A program made the translations under genes and the position numbers. From Spirometra erinaceieuropaei (lineage: Eukaryota > Platyhelminthes > Cestoda > Diphyllobothriidea > Diphyllobothriidae), in contig CACRXP010000883.1 of assembly GCA_902702965.1 (NCBI GenBank), forward strand, positions 123,121-187,120: a DNA stretch of 64,000 nt, read 5' to 3'. Below are positions 50,379 to 60,985 of this stretch, piece by piece; position 1 is the stretch's first letter, and each line of letters starts with the position of its first letter. Below the pieces are notes generated by a model. The model saw only the letters and a program-made list of their open reading frames with translations. It had not been told where the DNA came from and did no database searches.

Positions 50379-50433
50379 GGGTATGGCTGGCTGACGACGG
50401 CTAATAAGCCTGAAATGGCCATTCCAGTCTCCC
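50379..50433 (+). ncRNA. Putative minimal type I hammerhead ribozyme (copy at 50.4 kb)
   Basis: In order: stem I 5' strand GGG-tat-GGCTGG; CTGACGA (50391-50397); a hairpin GGC-TAATAA-GCC; GAAA (50412-50415); a 2-bp stem III within the palindrome ATGGCCAT; the triplet ATT with predicted cleavage after 50423; and stem I 3' strand CCAGTC-t-CCC. All 11 or so invariant core bases of the hammerhead fold are present. The weak point is the first pair of stem II (C opposite T), normally paired. Very short stem III hammerheads are known to act as dimers, which fits a palindromic loop. The inverted copy at 50129-50183 has lost the G of GAAA and one stem II pair. Confidence 0.55.
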
Positions 50434-50570
50434 TTGTCTTTGTCGGTAATATCATTCTGCCCATATATCATGCGCCGCTGTGCGGCTGCTGGTTGGGCTC
50501 GAGAGAGAGCCCTTAAGGCACAACGGAACGAGTGAGTTCCATATGAACGATCGGTGAGCGCCCCCTAACA

Positions 50571-53500
50571 TAGTATATATACTATATATACTATATACTA
50601 AATTACTATACTGTAAAGGCTCTGCAAAGTGGAGTTTAGCGCCGGTCATTTCTGCTGGTTCTCAGGGACTTTTTTAGATATCAGTGATGTGTTTTACAAT
50701 CTGTTACTAAACGCCTCCGAAATAAGACGGTTCTTCAAATTATGCAACTAACTTACGTGTTCCTGGACGCCCATTTGAAGCAGATGGCGGTTTAGTTATA
50801 GTTATAAACTCATTATTCTCGTAACTCCTAAGAGTCAAAGAGACGAGGGTCTGTAAAACAGACCCGCGAGCAAGATTTCTTGGTCAAAGATAACTTATCT
50901 AATAAACATTCGCCTGAGAATGCTGCTTTCCGAAAGATTCAATGTTTCGTGTTCGTGCTTTTTTCGTCAATTTCCAAACTAAAGTTGGGCAGGAATATTA
51001 AAAAATAGTTCCGCTTGATAGTATTTCACCTAAAACAACTAACCTAAATTTTACTGTTTAGAATATATTGCGTTATAGCTGCCTTCATTTGCACTTGATT
51101 CAGTGGCCGCGAATATATAATAAATGACCATATAAAAACTATGACACTTCTAAACGACTGCCGTTGTGGCTGTTTGCTTATCCATACCGCATCAGCAGAA
51201 ATTTGACTGCCCGAAAACTCTCTTACTTTACGTTAAGACTTAAAATGGGTGCTTGCAATTGGGTCTTTTGCGATCACTTCCGGTATGCTTATAAGGGTCT
51301 AGATATTATGAGCGTTTTGCTATAATTTTTTGCCTGTTCGTACTCATATGAATTGATAAATTAACAAATTTAAAAAAATAATTCTTCTGCTTTCTAAAAA
51401 GTGGCGCATTTATCTAAGTGTTGCTTTGTTTTACTTGTCCGACCCGAAAAAATCATTCCTGAAGTTAGTGTCCATTGCCTATTCAAATCTTTTTTTCAAA
51501 ATACTTTGCATATTAGAGAAACACTCACTAACGTGCCAATACTTAGCATAGGAGACTGTCTGAATATAGTAAGGTTACTCTTGTTTCAGTTCACACTTTT
51601 TTATCTTATGCTACTAACATAAAGGGAAATGTTTTGATTAAAAAAGAGCTTTTCGGGAATATATTAGGGTTCTAATTGAAATGCGCAGTATTTAGAATGC
51701 CCGAAATTAATAATGTATATTTCCATCAACCGCGTTTCTTAAGTTATGTTACCTTTGTCCATTGATCAGCTTAACGTATGTGACGAAACTAGGGCTGACA
51801 CCTACCATTCTTCAAATATAGAAGCTGATCGCATAACGCACGTACAAAGGGTGGCCAGAGGTAATCGAGCCTTAATTACTATAAAGTTTTACAAATAAAT
51901 GTAACACAAATCTCTTACCTTAATCTGTAGCAGATTTTCGGAATGCAAACCTTGTGAATGAACCTTTCGCAAACCTTGTTAATATTGCTTTCAATATGCA
52001 CGACCATTCCCTCATTTTCGTCGTGTTTAAATTTATTTTCGCCCTCTTTCATTTGAAAAAATCGCGAAATATATTGCTAGGCAGTTGAAAATCGATTTTC
52101 TTCGGTCTCGAGTCGTAAAGATGCTAGATCTCATTGTAATGTATCATTTGATACACCATCCTCGTCAAAACTGATATCCTACGAATTGGTGGAAAAATGC
52201 AAACAAACTAACAACGCTGCGAACGCAGCTAAACCTGGTGCGACAATAATGGTATTGACTGTTGCTAGTCAATCTATAGCATCAGCATCATTCTTCAACT
52301 GCACTTTGGAAATCACAGACGCACGTCTGCAGAACTGGGCAGATTGCGATCGTTTCTACAACGCAACATGTCGGATATCGGCATGCACCCATACCGTTCG
52401 CTTGCACTCCAGACTCTTAACGAAGATGACGGAGACAGGAGTCTTCAGTATTGTAAAACTTTCTGGCTGCATGTGTATACTGTCCTGTCTTTTTGGACAA
52501 GGCTCGATTCAAAATGAATAAACGACCGAGTCAAAATAACTACATCTTTTGGTCAGATTCAAATCGACATAAGATATTACAACCGGAGCTACCTTTGCCT
52601 GATGTCACTGTTTGTAGCGGCGTTTGCAGTACAGGATTCGTTAACCTTTTTTGGTAATACAATAATGGCCGAATCCAAGCTAAAATGTTAAATAGAAATT
52701 TTGGCCTATAGTATCCCTATCTGCGGATTTACGGTATTCTCTAGCTTCTGAACTGATTGAGATATCTTTCAATAAGGCAGGAGTATGCTGGCTTTCGCCG
52801 ACGTCGTAGGAACAAAAGTTTCATAAGAAAACATTTTGTCAGGCCGGCCAGTGAGTGATACATTTACGCATAATTGGCAAGTTTATCGTGAATATATCCC
52901 TTTATGTGCGTAAAGAGAGCGTCTTCTCCGTGAAATTTATTTGCACTTCCCATTCGCTCTCAATTAAGTTGAGTTTCAGATTGGCCTGGAAATATCTCTG
53001 AGTACTTCATGATTTCCAGTTTTTAATCTAATTGTCCATAAAGGCGGATTCTCTATTATATGTTTATAAAAACCTTTAAAATAAAATACTTCCTGAAAGC
53101 ATTTACCCAAGTAATGGATGTTTAGGCGTTTATTCTCATGTAGAAGGTCTTGGGTCACGTTTTAAGACTTACTCAAACAGTACACCGCATCGCAGGGCAA
53201 AATCAACGTCCACAACAAAAGCCAACTACAAATTTGCTTTCGATCAATTAGAAAGCATTTTCTTATATGTCGTCTCTTTAAGGAGTGCTTTACTACTGAA
53301 TTACGTTGAGGGATGTCTGTGTGCTTAACATTTTTACACGATGAGGACGAGATAAAATTTGAAACATTTGGCCGTTTCTTTCACGTTGCTAAAAAATAAC
53401 GACATTTTTCTGCCGCTAACGTAAGAGCATGCTTCTGTCTTTATTTTATGTCCATTATTACTATCTTTGCTGACCTTTAGATCCCGTTTTACGATCACGA

Positions 53501-56500
53501 ATGCCCTGCGGAGAGGCCATATAAATACTGATACTCGGCTGAAATGTTCAATGTCTTGCTGGGTCAGTTTGTAAATTACGTATGTGCAGAATCTCGGCTG
53601 CATAAAAAGTAGTGACTCATATGTTCAAAAGGCAAAATGAAAATTCGGCGGTGGTCCTTTCTGTGACAACTGATATAGTTTACAAACATCAAAACGATTT
53701 TGGAACCGTTAGACGAAGGATTGTCTATATGCGCTATTGATGCGCTTTAGAGCACAAAATTTCACATATCTGATAATCTAACTTCTAAAAATCAACAAAT
53801 AGCCTGTATGATAGCAAACTGATCCCCGCAGTTGGCATCGGAAAAGAAAATATATTTTCCTGTGCAAAAAGCCCTGTTTATTATGATTCCCGAAAAAGAA
53901 CATTATTTTCCTGCCAAAAAATGCTAGGATGCGGACAGGTATTAGTGTAGGAAATTGCGCAAATATATCGCAACGCCCACTTCCGCTCAAATGTATGAAC
54001 ATTTTGTTCAGTAAAATTACGTGTACACATTTTTTGCACAAGACATTTCCTGTAAAAGTCTTGACGAGCGGCCATACTGCGCAACGTTTACAGCGTTCTA
54101 AAATTCTCATATAAATTTCCGTTATTAGGTTTGATGAGATAGGCCGTGTACTGCAAGTTGGTATGCTGTATAGACATTGCAACTCGTTCTTCTCTACGTA
54201 ACGAACGAAAATCCAACAAATCCTCTGCAGGCCCCGGGACAAGAAATAGTGCGCTGTCTTATTTTATCCTCTGTTGGTTAGCAAAAACCACTTCTTATAC
54301 CCTTTCGATGTAGTAGCACCGCGAAGAATGCTGGAGTTGTGACGTTCATCAGGTTTCGAGGAAAACGCATCTGGTGTTTATCGAAAGTTGCTGTCAGTGT
54401 TGCCTGCAAAACAAAGCTGCGTACGAAATGTATTCATCTTTCACGAGTATGAGAATCAATCCGTTGAAAACGTTCAAAATAAACCAGGGTCATTGTTGTT
54501 GTATGTCGCATCCAAGATGATCTACCTTAACTAAATGTGTCCCAAATCAAATTATCAAACTTACCGTACAGCAAAAAATTAGTGTCGTTGTAAACAATTA
54601 ATCAAAAAAACTTATAGGTTACGTTTTCAGCAACGGACATTCCATACATTTCAGTACCTCATATTTTGCACATCTGAAAATACCAGTAAGTGTAAGAATA
54701 TGAAATATGACAAAAGGACGATATGGTCATTGATATAAGAAATTTAATCGTTCGTCTTTTCAAAATGACACCCAAACCCACCGTCCAGACTGACGCGTAA
54801 AAGCGGATGTATATACGGCCAGCTCTGTCTGCACGTTCAGCATGTCATAACGTCCACGTTAAGAAAATCTGTAAATAAGCTTAAACATGCGGCTAAATGG
54901 TTGCGGCAAAGTGCGGAATCGAGGCCGATTTTCAAAATATAAAAACGCTTGAGAATCATAAATTGGTGTAAACTTTGAACATCACGTCAAACCCCATAAC
55001 TCCTCCATTATATTGCACTTAAAAACAAGCCAGTCAGGCATTAATGGCCTTGGTGAGGAGTCAGCCAAACAACGTAGCAGGAGAAAAGCTTGGTTCACGT
55101 CAGGAAAGAACGTTGCGTGACAATAAATTATTGGAATGTTGCAAGATTTTCCACGAGTTGGCTTCAGCTCCTCAGAAAAATCAGGCCGTTTTATGACTGT
55201 CTCAGGATGTGATTGAGCCATGTATCTAAATATTCGCAAGACCGCAAGTAATAATGGTAGATTAATTGAGCGCGTGGAATGTTAGTTAGATCAAGAAACC
55301 CAAACTACACTCCGATATGAAGATTCTCAACCGTCAATGTAACCTCCATTCCGAAATACCAAACTCCTCTGCATCAACCTACTAAACGAAAACACTTGCA
55401 ATTTTCATAAACTCATCTTCAAAAATAAATATGTGCGCAGCCCTTATTACCGAAAAAACATGAGTAATGTCAGAATGGAGGAGTTGCAAATTCATAATAA
55501 TGCCCTGAATCTCACTGCTCGCAATAGGCTGAAATTTTAGAAGAAATAAATCAGCTAATTCTACGTGAAAGCAGTTCGTACATTTGGACGCCGTTTGATG
55601 AAGTGGATGTAATAAATACTATTGGTTTCCGAGTGACCTAAAATCCGTCTGTGTGAAAGCGTCAAAGATTTTCTCAAAGCCACGATTAAAAAGCGGCAAC
55701 CTACCGCCGTTCATTACGAAAAAAGAGATTACAAAAGGAAAAACAAACATCGCAGATTTCTTATGATTTTTAAGGCAAAGAGTCCCACTAACTGGAAGTT
55801 AAAAGTTAACCGGCAGGCAAGAAATAAAGAAATTTATTAAAGATTATGTTTTCGGAAAGTTTGGCAAAATACGGCATATAACTCGTGGTCTCATAATTAT
55901 TTTAAGTACAACGAAAATCTACCTAAGAATAGAGAATATTATACACATGGTCCATGCTCCTTATATGCGTTTACTAGCAAACGAAGATACAGACACCTAG
56001 TAAGCAATAAAGTTCTGACAGTTCCTTAATAACCCAGTTGGGATATAATCGTTCCAAAGGAAATCGAGCTACATACACGGCTAAAACATCAACTTCAGGA
56101 GAAGATGAAAGTTAGCTAGTAGAAACAACGAGACGATTTGCAGGAAACAGTCGGTAGGAAAAACGATCGTTCAAACAAAAACTTCAATTGCCTGATGATT
56201 TGGATTATATTTGAAAAATCACCAACAAAAGGAGCACATATAGATGAAGTTATGTAGCCCGACCTGAGGTAAACGAACCCCAGCCACCTGCATAGGAAAC
56301 ATGTGGCAACAGGGGTTTTTACAGGTGGAGCCGGGGAATGCTCAGGCGACGAGATCAAGTAGTTGTATTCCAAAGAAAAGCTATTAAGAATGCGCGGCTG
56401 TACAATGAGTGGTTGAGAAAACGCTGCTCCAATTCCTAACCCTAACCCCTTAATCCTTACCCCTAACAATAGCCCTTAATCCCAATCCCAACAGTATTTT

Positions 56501-56999
56501 ACCACATAACCACATCTTGGCCTTTTCACAAGGCCACATGATGGTAGACCGGGCAGTGACTAGTAAATGTAAACAGAATTGTTTGATGCGATTTTAAACA
56601 TGCCATTGTAGGTATATTATCTACAATCTCATCCGCCAAATCCCATTATAAGTACTTCTGGGGCTAGAGCACGATGAGTTTCAACATCGGCCATAAAATA
56701 ACTGTTACTACTTTGCGACTTTCAATACTTTAAATCGGTGCTCATAAATACTAATTTCCCTCGGCCTGTTTAGCAAAACCTTTAAAATAAGGCGGATCGT
56801 AAAATCATTAACCGAAGCAGTGAGTTTTTGGTTCTTTTTATTACATATGGTTGCTTTTGCCATGTTTGTAGATTCGCCGAAATATGAGACCTCAGAGCTG
56901 AGAAAAATGAATGTTCATGACAAACATTAGTAAAGAATATGTTTTAGATCAATTAACAACTTCCTATTGAAAGTTTCTTCTTTAAAGTCAAATTATGTC
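50571..56999. other. No gene recognised
   Basis: AT-rich DNA. The 154-codon minus frame at 53778-54242 has no family motif and a composition expected by chance. About 56425-56500 holds short CCCTAA-like words (cctaaccctaacccc), the telomere-like motif on the opposite strand. A terminus-like word of the long-inverted-repeat element is at 54128-54154. Confidence 0.5.
56425..56500. repeat. Short CCCTAA-like interstitial patch
   Basis: Contains cctaaccctaaccccttaat and several ccctaa/cccttaa/tccca variants over about 75 bases. It is the complementary orientation of the 43.4 kb array. Too short to be more than a relic. Confidence 0.65.
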
Positions 57000-57054
57000 C
57001 TCCAATCAAATATAAAGCTTAACGAAGACGTAATTTTCTTCCAAATGAGTAGAA

Positions 57055-57540
57055 GAATAAATATTTTATGCATATTTTCGATGGAATATATTTGAATTTA
57101 TAAGGACGTCAAAAATCAATGAAAACATTCATAATGCATAAGTAGCCATTCTTTATGTAGTGTTCTTTTTCAGGCGGCCGGAATGGTTATTCAAAAGCCG
57201 ATATCCTGAAGTGACTGAGATATCTTGGGACCATCCAGCGTTTGGTAAACCACTTGAGTTAGGGTTGCTCTCGTCTAAGAGAAAAACATGCCCGAATGCG
57301 CGAACATAGCCTAGGCTAGCTATTGGTATAGGAAGCCGCCGGAATACAAGGTAACGTAAACTGCCGTTCACATTTGCAGTCATTTCGACTGCCATCTTTA
57401 ACAAACACATTGTGGATGCAAAGAGGATATTTTCCAGAACAGGCTGGGTGGATTAAGTAAAGTGTGCATTGTTTTAGTTGTTCACAATTGATCGGCTCAA
57501 CTTTACTCCTCACGTTTCATGAGGTAGGTTACATACTGTA
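57055..57540. mobile_element. Right-arm remnant of a long-inverted-repeat element
   Basis: Bases 57075-57300 follow the right-arm order of copy 1: 'tatatttgaatttataagga', 'tcaaaaatcaatgaaaa', 'gtagccattctttat', then 'ttcaaaagccgatatcctga'. A terminus-like word tttcatgaggtaggttacat ending in actgta lies at 57516-57540, preceded by sequence like the terminal part of copy 4. The gap between them is longer than in intact copies by about 150-200 bases. No left arm was found, so the element is truncated. Confidence 0.6.
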
Positions 57541-59984
57541 GACTTCCCTCAGCCAAGTTGTTGATATTTGTAATTACATCACTGTCGTGAGTTCTTAATC
57601 AAGTTATCTCACTGGCAATAGCAAGTTAAGACGTTATGCGGTCTAACAGGTAAGGGCTTTGGCAGAGAAAACACTGAACGCAGTTTTTTTCCGGATGATT
57701 TGCATAAGGATGTTATTGAAATTCAGCAAACAAAGAATCAGATGAACGCACTTTGAAAAACGCTCATAACAAAGGATTTGTTTAGCAGGTCTTGCGGAAT
57801 TCTGATAATTGGACGCAAATGCCAACTTTAGCTTCCGGATGCAAATGTATAGCTTCGAGCCTAGTCTAAACGTTTCTGTTACTGTTAATTGAACGAAGTA
57901 AAACTTCTCATATTGGTCTTTAGGTTGATTTATCAATTTCCTCAGGGTGGCTAAGGGGAACCAAGATAGCGAGAGAAGAAAACCACATTTTAAACACCCG
58001 GTATAATCTTATAAGAATTTCAAACCAATGACGAAAAATAGGATCAAGTTGAAAGTCTAGCGAAGTGTATATCAGATAAACGTCAACAAAAATGAATCTG
58101 AATCTTAGCGTAAGCGAATCTTTTTGTGAAAGACGAGCGGGAGATGACAGTAAATTATACACTAAGTGACTTTCTGTACCAAGTTGTCTATTCCCCACTT
58201 TCGATCTTCGTCTTTCGAGAACATGTATATAAGGATATAGATAAAATCGAAATTTTAATTTAAGAGTGGAAACCGACAAAGTGCACCCCATTCTTTGCGG
58301 AAATCTTTGGACTTATTTTGCTTATGTAGAACTAAAGCGAAACATTTAACAACTTTTTCCAGCAGCCAAAAATACCCAAAGGAACATGATGTATCCCGTG
58401 GGAATAACTTCCATTTATAATGCCCATTTTTGTAATTTTTGACCCGAGTCTATTTCACTGTTGTCAGACACCAGTGAAAGTCAGCTCTGAGCTCCTTCTG
58501 GGACCACGGTGGTCTGCTTGACTTACGACCGACAAAACAGCCTAGGTTCTTGAGACCTGCCGCGCCTCGTTTCTCGGGTGCGGCTACTTTACGTGTTTTC
58601 AGGCGTTTGAAGTCGCGGCTCCTTTCCACTCCGTCGTGCAACTTCTGCAAACGCTATGCCTTATGCCGTCAGAGGATGACGATAGGTGATTAAAATAGCT
58701 AAGCATGAAATAGCCTACTGGCGGCTTTCTTAATACACCAATGCAAAATGTCGACAAGATTGTAATTTGCGCAGCATCAAAGTTACATCGGCAATGAACA
58801 GACGCTAAGACCTTTTACTCCCCGTAAACTTAAGCGATGAATGTGCATGATGTACACTTTTTCAGGACTCTTGATATTATCAGATGTTCAGCATCGTCGA
58901 GTATGAAGTAATTTCAAGCGCTCAGGCCAGAAAGAACAAAATTTGCATGCTACGGTGTTATTCTGTCAAAGCTGATAAATTTCAACTCAGGTATTTAGAT
59001 TTATTTTCTGTCCGAGTCCGAACAAGTTTATCCCGAAGGATATGCCTCAATTTAGCGTGTCAATTTCTGAGGGGATTAAGAAACTGAATTTTCCAAATTG
59101 AACTATATAGCTAAAAGCACGCAGGGAACAGGGGAGGAACCCACTGATAAACCGCACTCCTTGAAGAAAAATAAGCAAAACGGATGTCTGGGCCAGTAGG
59201 ATGAATCATGCAACATTTCTATATTACGAACTCTCACGCATTTGTTCCATCAGAGCTGGTGAATTATGGCTCAAACGTTTATGTGAACTCTCGTATATAG
59301 ACTGAAGATGTTTGTTCCAAAGTATTTACCTAAAGTCAAATTATCAGTTTCGGGAAATTAATCAGCCCATCTAAGTCAAACACGTACTGCCGAGCGGGAA
59401 AAATAAAGTATTTGTGCTGTTTTATGCGAATACTTCTAGTAAAATTCCACAGAACAGAAAATATCTGATGGTGGCACCGTACTTAATCGGTTTTTATTAA
59501 TAAATCTGCAATGCTGCAGACTAAGTTCATTTGATACCCAAAAAATCATGTAGCAATATTGTACTTCACTACAGTTCTATGGGTCTCTTATGCTAAATCT
59601 GAATGTATATCTCACACTGCTTTATGCAAACGTTTCAAGTCCTGCGGTACTTCTGCCGCGATATTTGGCATGCTGTATATAGTTTTGGCGATAAAATCAT
59701 TTAAAACCCATAAAAAACGATAGCTTACGAAAACTCGTGAGCTTGTTTTAGAACTGCGACATTTATGTTCAAAAGTAAACAGCCTATCTAATCTTTGTCG
59801 AACTCTCCCCCCCAAATGTCATTATAGATTACGAACAATGCATTATGCAAGATGAAAAACTTTTAGCTCCATAAATAATTTTACGCTTTTTGAACTGTCA
59901 AACACTACTTCCAAAGAGTACGCCTTTAAGCAGAACCACATATATAACTACGCATACATTTATATGCATATATAAATCAGGTGG
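57541..59984. other. No confirmed gene; one candidate exon at 58.5-58.6 kb
   Basis: Bases 58460-58650 are GC-rich within AT-rich DNA. On the minus strand a segment bounded by tttgcag (ending 58645) and gtaagt (from 58526) is open and basic (includes RDFKRLKTRK and APEKRGAAG). It is not a family I recognise. Confidence 0.4.
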
Positions 59985-60245
59985 TACCGACAAAGACAAG
60001 GGAGACCGGAATGGCTATTTCTGGCTTATTAGCCGTCATCAGCCAGTCACACCCAACCTCAAGTGTGGATCACTTGAGATTCGAACCCGGGATCTTTGGT
60101 CATGGAGTTTGACACTCTACCATTGAGCCACGGGCCCGTTGTCCTGTCGGTTGTGATCGGGAATATTAATTATGACAGTGGGTGCCCGCCGATCAGGTTA
60201 CGGAACATGCTCGTTCCGTTGTGCCTTGGAGCTCATACTAGAACC
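59985..60245 (-). mobile_element. tRNA-derived short repeat related to the 50 kb copy
   Basis: Read on the minus strand it has the same order as the 50 kb monomer: head (aaggcacaacggaacgag...), 'ccgacagg', tRNA-like part with A-box tggctcaatggtagag (60115-60130) and B-box gggttcgaatctc (60076-60088), then the hammerhead-like segment and 'cccttgtctttgtcggta'. The sequence differs at many positions from the 50 kb copy, so the two are old relatives. This copy is a single unit without the large snapback. Confidence 0.78.
60000..60054 (-). ncRNA. Putative minimal type I hammerhead ribozyme (copy at 60.0 kb)
   Basis: On the minus strand: GGG-tgt-GACTGG, CTGATGA (60042-60036), hairpin GGC-TAATAA-GCC, GAAA (60021-60018), a 2-bp stem III in ATAGCCAT, ATT, then CCGGTC-t-CCC. 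Compared with the 50.4 kb copy, stem I has changed at two positions (GGCTGG to GACTGG, CCAGTC to CCGGTC) yet all six positions still pair as Watson-Crick or G-U. The first stem II position is C opposite A, again unpaired, which is the main doubt about activity. Confidence 0.52.
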
Positions 60246-60252
60246 CTCGCAG

Positions 60253-60700
60253 GCAGTCGACGCGAGTTTAATCACATTTGGGTCAAGTTACCCGCCCAGC
60301 CTACTGCCACGTCTGGAATCCACCAAATGTAATGCGGTAAGTTGACTGCCCAAGGAAGATTTCCAAAGTAATTTACTTGGAATTCACCAGATGCCTATAA
60401 AGATCACGTAATTCATAGATGTTTTGGCAGATTTTGAATAATTCATACTGACCCAACTGTGAAGAACTCGGCGCCTCAGCGGAATTTTGTGGAGTTCAGA
60501 CGTTGCAGTGGGTTGGGCGGGTAACTTGACGCAAATGGGATTAAACTCGCTTTGTCTGGCGGGGCCTCGTAGCTCAGATGGTTAGAGCGTTGGCTGTACT
60601 AAAGCCTTCCCTTACTGTCGTGGGTTCGAATCCCAACAAGGCACCGAGTTTTTCACAGTTGGGTCCATATGAATCGTTCAAAATCTGCCAAAACATCTGT
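60253..60700. mobile_element. Second tRNA-derived repeat family with permuted inverted arms
   Basis: 60253-60329 is the reverse complement of 60482-60558 and, separately, 60417-60476 is the reverse complement of 60638-60700. The direct unit on the plus strand is 60482-60700 with a tRNA-like centre. Because the inverted arms occur in the order head then tail rather than tail then head, the inverted piece corresponds to a junction between two tandem units. The sequence is unrelated to the hammerhead-bearing repeat next to it, apart from both having tRNA-like parts. Confidence 0.78.
60564..60645 (+). ncRNA. tRNA-like sequence (repeat-derived)
   Basis: The 5' acceptor gcctcgt pairs 6 of 7 with acaaggc at the end. 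The D-arm GCTC-agatggtta-GAGC is good, and the T-arm has loop TTCGAAT between tggg and ccca. The anticodon arm is GGCT/AGCC with loop GTACTAA, but the following region is too long and unpaired (about 13 bases), and the anticodon would be ACT, which is unusual. It lies in a snapback repeat, so I read it as a tRNA-derived promoter rather than a working tRNA gene. Confidence 0.6.
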
Positions 60701-60764
60701 GAGGATGTCATTTTCTGCCAAACGAGTACAGAAAGAAATATTTTTTGCACTATCCCTATAAACT

Positions 60765-60985
60765 GTATTTGAATTTATAAAAGTGTCAAACAGCAATGAC
60801 AAAAATGTACACTACTTAAGAGGTCATTTAGCAACGCGCAGTTTTTGCAGGGGGCCAGAAGTAAGCTTGTCCCAAAGTCGTCATCCAGTCATAACTGAAA
60901 TACCTTGGAATTTCGCTGTACGATAACTAGCATGACAACCCTTCTCGAGTAACCCGTTCGTGCTGAAAATAAATTTTAGTGGTTC
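60765..60985. mobile_element. Right-arm fragment of a long-inverted-repeat element
   Basis: The order tgtatttgaatttataaaag, cagcaatgacaaaaatgtac, ttaagaggtcattta, cagtttttgcagggggcc, then 'actgaaataccttgg' follows the right arm of copies 1 and 2 and especially the variant at 57.1 kb (actgagatatcttgg). No terminus follows directly. A terminus-like word (atttcatgagttagaccaca...actgta) is found only at 61935-61962. Confidence 0.55.

Larger units (their letters stand above)
49991..50570. mobile_element. Snapback tRNA-derived short repeat with hammerhead-like core
   Basis: The segment 49991-50200 is the near-perfect reverse complement of 50359-50570, giving a potential 210-bp stem with a 158-base loop. 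On the plus strand the order is a head (caacggaacgag...ccctaacac, 50209-50260), tRNA-like part (50300-50355), hammerhead-like part (50379-50433), tail, and then a second head (50520-50570). So a full monomer of about 311 bp is followed by the start of another, while the inverted left arm spans that same monomer junction. Both sides are flanked by tatac/tatag-rich microsatellite DNA. A related repeat lies at 59985-60245. The class resembles the hammerhead-bearing short repeats (SM-alpha) of schistosomes, by analogy only. Confidence 0.8.

Noticed and set aside
53778..54242. 154-codon minus-strand open frame
   Set aside because: Composition rich in F, I, C, L and R is typical of chance frames in AT-rich sequence, and a second open frame overlaps it on the same strand. 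No domain seen.
60564..60645. Functional tRNA gene
   Set aside because: Odd anticodon, over-long variable region, and location in a snapback repeat argue for a tRNA-derived element instead.
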